From Alphaproteobacteria bacterium MarineAlpha9_Bin7 (GTDB lineage Bacteria; Pseudomonadota; Alphaproteobacteria; UBA7887), in contig PTKD01000074.1 of NCBI GenBank assembly GCA_002938115.1, positions 1 through 8,567 on the forward strand: a stretch of 8,567 nucleotides of DNA. The letters are read 5' to 3'. How positions within the stretch are numbered: position 1 is the stretch's first letter; every line of letters starts with the position of its first letter. Below are positions 6,573 through 8,567 of the stretch, piece by piece. The notes under the pieces are model-generated. The model was not told where the DNA came from, made no database searches, and saw nothing but the letters and a program-made list of their open reading frames with translations. The position numbers were made by a program, and so were the translations under genes.

Positions 6573-8068
6573 AATAGGCGACCCTGTTTTCTACCACTAT
6601 TTTTCTTAGAAGAACCTGCTGTCGGTGTTTTGTCTGTCTTGTTGGGCGCCTTGCCGATGACGATTATCCGTTCCTCATCCGAAAATTCCACTGTTCCGCT
6701 AGTTCCGTCGCGCGCTTGCGCAGAACGTGTGATCGGACGTCGATCAAGGTCTCTGATTACGGCAAATCCTCGCTCGATTACCCGGTGATAACTATAACTT
6801 TCGAGGAGCATGGCCAAACTATTTAGATTTTTATGTCGGTCTTGAATTGTCCGATCCAGTAATTTCTCGAGTCGGTTATCTTCGGTCCAACGTCTCCATT
6901 TGTGGTGATTTTCTTTTAGCGTTGCGTTGCCAGCACCGGCCAGCTGTTTTGTTATGAAGGAAAGTCCAGAGCGTGCCCTCGAGAGTCGCTCGTGTGGATG
7001 CGTTAACCTGAGTCTGGTTTCCTCCAACGCAACCTGATTTCGTTCGAAGTAGGTCTCGAATACGCGTCGGATAGTTTCAACTCGTTCATCTAGATGCTGG
7101 GTCGCATCACCAATGACCGCGTCCGGCCTAGGCAAACCGCGCGCAAGAATATCTATCATTCTACGAGATTCTGTGATGTTTCGAGTTATCGCTGAAAGCA
7201 TTTGACGCTCGATTTCAGCTAGTGTTACTAGCAGGTCTGCGCGCACTGGAACGGCAATTTCGGCAGCAGCTGTCGGCGTCGGTGCTCGCTTGTCTGCAGC
7301 AAAATCAATCAAAGTAGTATCTGTTTCGTGTCCAACAGCGCTAATCAGCGGGATTTTGCTGTTTGCCGCAGCCCGCACCACGATTTCCTCATTGAAAGCC
7401 CAAAGGTCCTCTACACTGCCGCCTCCGCGCGCCACTATCAGCAAGTCTGCGGCGTACGTTACGTCTTTTGTTTTAAGAATATTGAAACCATCGATGGCGG
7501 CTGCGATTTGTTCTGCCGCTCCCTTTCCCTGGACAAGTACTGGCCACAACAGGACCCGTCGTGGGCAACGATCACGCAGTCGATGAAGAATGTCACGGAT
7601 CACTGCCCCTGTCGGGGAAGTAATGACGCCGATGGTCGAGGGTAGGTAAGGGAGTGGAAGTTTTCGCGCTTCATCGAATAGGCCTTCCTGGCCAAGTTTT
7701 TTCTTGCGCTCCTCGAGCAGTGCGAGAAGCGCTCCAGTTCCAGCTGGCTCCAAGCGATCGATTACGATTTGATAACGCGATCGTGCCGCGTAGGTGGTTA
7801 TGCGACCCTCGGCAATGGTCTCAAGACCGTTTTCCGGATCGAAGTTTAATGAAGCGGCTGTGCCCCGCCATATAACCCCATCAAGTACAGATTTTTCATC
7901 CTTAAGCGTGAGATAAATGTGACCCGAAGCCGCTCGTTTCAAACCCGAAATTTCGCCGCGAATACGAACTCGCGCGAAAGCGCTTTCCACAGCTCGCTTT
8001 AGAGCCGTCGAAATTTGGCTGACAGTGTACTCCGTCACATTGCTATTCGTTTGGGCAGGCTCAGGCAT
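6569..8068 (-). CDS. xseA: Exodeoxyribonuclease VII large subunit XseA
   Basis: XseA is the catalytic subunit of exonuclease VII, which degrades single-stranded DNA from both ends without metal, in complex with several copies of the small subunit XseB (not in this window). The 499-residue chain starts with an OB-fold region (about 11-108, with RIRGEISGLKRAASGHIYL). The nuclease core carries GVITSPTGAVIRDILHRL (147-164), ARGGGSVEDLWAFNEE (213-228) and SAVGHETDTTLIDFAADKRAPTPTAAAE split over 243-270. A long charged coiled-coil region follows (about 280-420), then YHRVIERGFAVIRD (427-440). The last 25 residues are Lys/Ser/Thr-rich and look disordered. The ATG at 8068 fits the family N-terminus, though the ribosome site before it is weak. 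It is the upstream gene of a pair with the M23 gene and is divergent from purD. Confidence 0.95.
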   Translation of the reverse strand: MPEPAQTNSNVTEYTVSQISTALKRAVESAFARVRIRGEISGLKRAASGHIYLTLKDEKSVLDGVIWRGTAASLNFDPENGLETIAEGRITTYAARSRYQIVIDRLEPAGTGALLALLEERKKKLGQEGLFDEARKLPLPYLPSTIGVITSPTGAVIRDILHRLRDRCPRRVLLWPVLVQGKGAAEQIAAAIDGFNILKTKDVTYAADLLIVARGGGSVEDLWAFNEEIVVRAAANSKIPLISAVGHETDTTLIDFAADKRAPTPTAAAEIAVPVRADLLVTLAEIERQMLSAITRNITESRRMIDILARGLPRPDAVIGDATQHLDERVETIRRVFETYFERNQVALEETRLRLTHPHERLSRARSGLSFITKQLAGAGNATLKENHHKWRRWTEDNRLEKLLDRTIQDRHKNLNSLAMLLESYSYHRVIERGFAVIRDLDRRPITRSAQARDGTSGTVEFSDEERIIVIGKAPNKTDKTPTAGSSKKNSGRKQGRLL

Positions 8069-8130
8069 GCGTCAGTTTCTTGTTTTAGATCTCAGGATGA
8101 TATCGATCCGAAGCGTCTGTTGGAAGATAC

Positions 8131-8151
8131 CACGTTCATTAAATTAACGTG
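8131..8151. promoter_or_regulatory. 21-bp near-perfect palindrome, candidate operator between xseA and purD
   Basis: Arms CACGTT (8131-8136) and AACGTG (8146-8151) flank a core in which ATT (8138-8140) mirrors AAT (8142-8144). Nine of ten symmetric pairs match; only C8137/T8145 does not. It lies 63 bases upstream of the xseA start and 67 bases upstream of the purD start, where a regulator could control either gene. No U-run follows, so it does not look like a terminator. The regulator is unknown. Confidence 0.45.
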
Positions 8152-8174
8152 CGAATCGACTTGTGAAGTAGTTG

Positions 8175-8180
8175 TATTAT
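8175..8180 (+). promoter_or_regulatory. Possible -10 element for purD
   Basis: TATTAT lies 38 bases before the purD start and matches five of six bases of the housekeeping -10 consensus. No convincing -35 hexamer lies 16-18 bases upstream. The palindrome ends 23 bases upstream of it, so a bound protein there would reach the -35 region. Confidence 0.25.
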
Positions 8181-8217
8181 GTTGAACCTACGGCGCAATC
8201 GGCAAATGAGATGTGGT

Positions 8218-8567
8218 ATGAAAATATTGGTAGTAGGTTCTGGAGGAAGAGAACACTCTTTGTGTTGGGCGATTGCGGCATCACCGCTTTGTAGCGCGAT
8301 CTATTGCGCCCCCGGAAACGGTGGTATATCGCGCGACGCCGTGTGTGTTCCTATCGACCCTTTAGACATTGATGCACTAGTGGCCTTCGCTCAGAGCACG
8401 GATATCGATTTGGTCGTTGTTGGGCCTGAGGCGCCGCTTGCTGCGGGGTTGGTTGATCATTTAGAGGCTGTAGGCATAGCGGCATTTGGACCCAATGCGA
8501 AAGCTGCCCAATTGGAATCGTCTAAGGGCTTTGCTCGCGACTTGTGCCACCGCCATGGTGTGCCAGG
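8218..8567 (+). CDS. purD: Phosphoribosylamine-glycine ligase PurD, N-terminal part (runs off window)
   Basis: PurD (GAR synthetase) joins glycine to 5-phosphoribosylamine using ATP, the second step of purine synthesis, in the cytosol. From the ATG at 8218, 116 complete codons are visible with no stop; the full protein is usually about 420-430 residues. The visible part is the N-terminal Rossmann-like domain plus the beginning of the ATP-grasp region: VVGSGGREHSL (5-15), APGNGG (31-36), DLVVVGPEAPLAAGL (64-78), and FGPNAKAAQLESSKGFA (90-106). All are hallmark PurD motifs. GAG at 8208-8210 lies seven bases before the start. An out-of-frame ATG at 8211 is not used by this protein. It is divergent from xseA. 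Confidence 0.95.
   Translation, partial: MKILVVGSGGREHSLCWAIAASPLCSAIYCAPGNGGISRDAVCVPIDPLDIDALVAFAQSTDIDLVVVGPEAPLAAGLVDHLEAVGIAAFGPNAKAAQLESSKGFARDLCHRHGVP

Noticed and set aside
7290..7645. Two overlapping + strand frames inside xseA
   Set aside because: Both oppose the most conserved part of the nuclease core and resemble nothing known.
8139..8148. CtrA-type box (TTAA pairs) upstream of purD
   Set aside because: TTAA occurs at 8139-8142 and 8144-8147, but they are 1 base apart, not the 7 required, and are explained by the palindrome.
8153..8157. GANTC methylation site next to the palindrome, and two near the msbA start (667-671, 676-680)
   Set aside because: GANTC sites occur throughout the coding regions at roughly chance frequency by eye, so no special regulatory placement can be claimed.
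1..8567. Phage, insertion sequence, CRISPR or defence system
   Set aside because: No transposase, integrase, terminal repeats, spaced direct repeats or defence motifs were seen; the genes are housekeeping.

Overview
The window reads as ordinary chromosomal DNA of a Gram-negative bacterium, most likely an alphaproteobacterium. Three things support this. The late lipid A/LPS genes lie close to xseA and purD, an arrangement I recall from Rhodospirillales-type genomes. LpxK carries the alphaproteobacterial form of its core motif (DDGFQNPSL). The M23 peptidase carries the GRATGPHLDW variant that I associate with alphaproteobacterial and other proteobacterial relatives. Base composition looks balanced by eye. 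No mobile element, CRISPR array, tRNA or rRNA was seen.

Layout, left to right. Positions 2-127 hold the last 41 codons of a membrane protein that may be a major-facilitator transporter. A complete hspQ (224-541) follows, then a 116-base spacer with weak hairpins and a possible promoter. Next comes a tight four-gene block on the + strand: msbA (658-2535), waaA/kdtA (start at 2536 or, preferred, 2584; end 3849), lpxK (3853-4821) and an LpxL/HtrB-type acyltransferase (4825-5733). This block ends 8 bases from a convergent pair on the - strand: a secreted M23 peptidase-like protein (5742-6572), which lies downstream of xseA (6569-8068) and overlaps it by 4 bases. A 149-base divergent spacer with a near-perfect 21-bp palindrome separates xseA from the 5' part of purD (8218 to the window end).

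The four + strand genes form one functional unit: LpxK adds the 4'-phosphate to lipid A, WaaA attaches Kdo, the LpxL-type enzyme adds a secondary acyl chain, and MsbA flips the finished core-lipid A across the inner membrane. The - strand pair joins a DNA repair nuclease subunit with an envelope peptidase and is held together mainly by translational coupling. purD belongs to purine synthesis.

I found no convincing undescribed system. The points most worth a second look are the 21-bp palindrome between xseA and purD, the His-to-Asp change at the third zinc-ligand position of the M23 protein, the frequent non-ATG starts, and the nearly gap-free convergent junction at 5734-5741.
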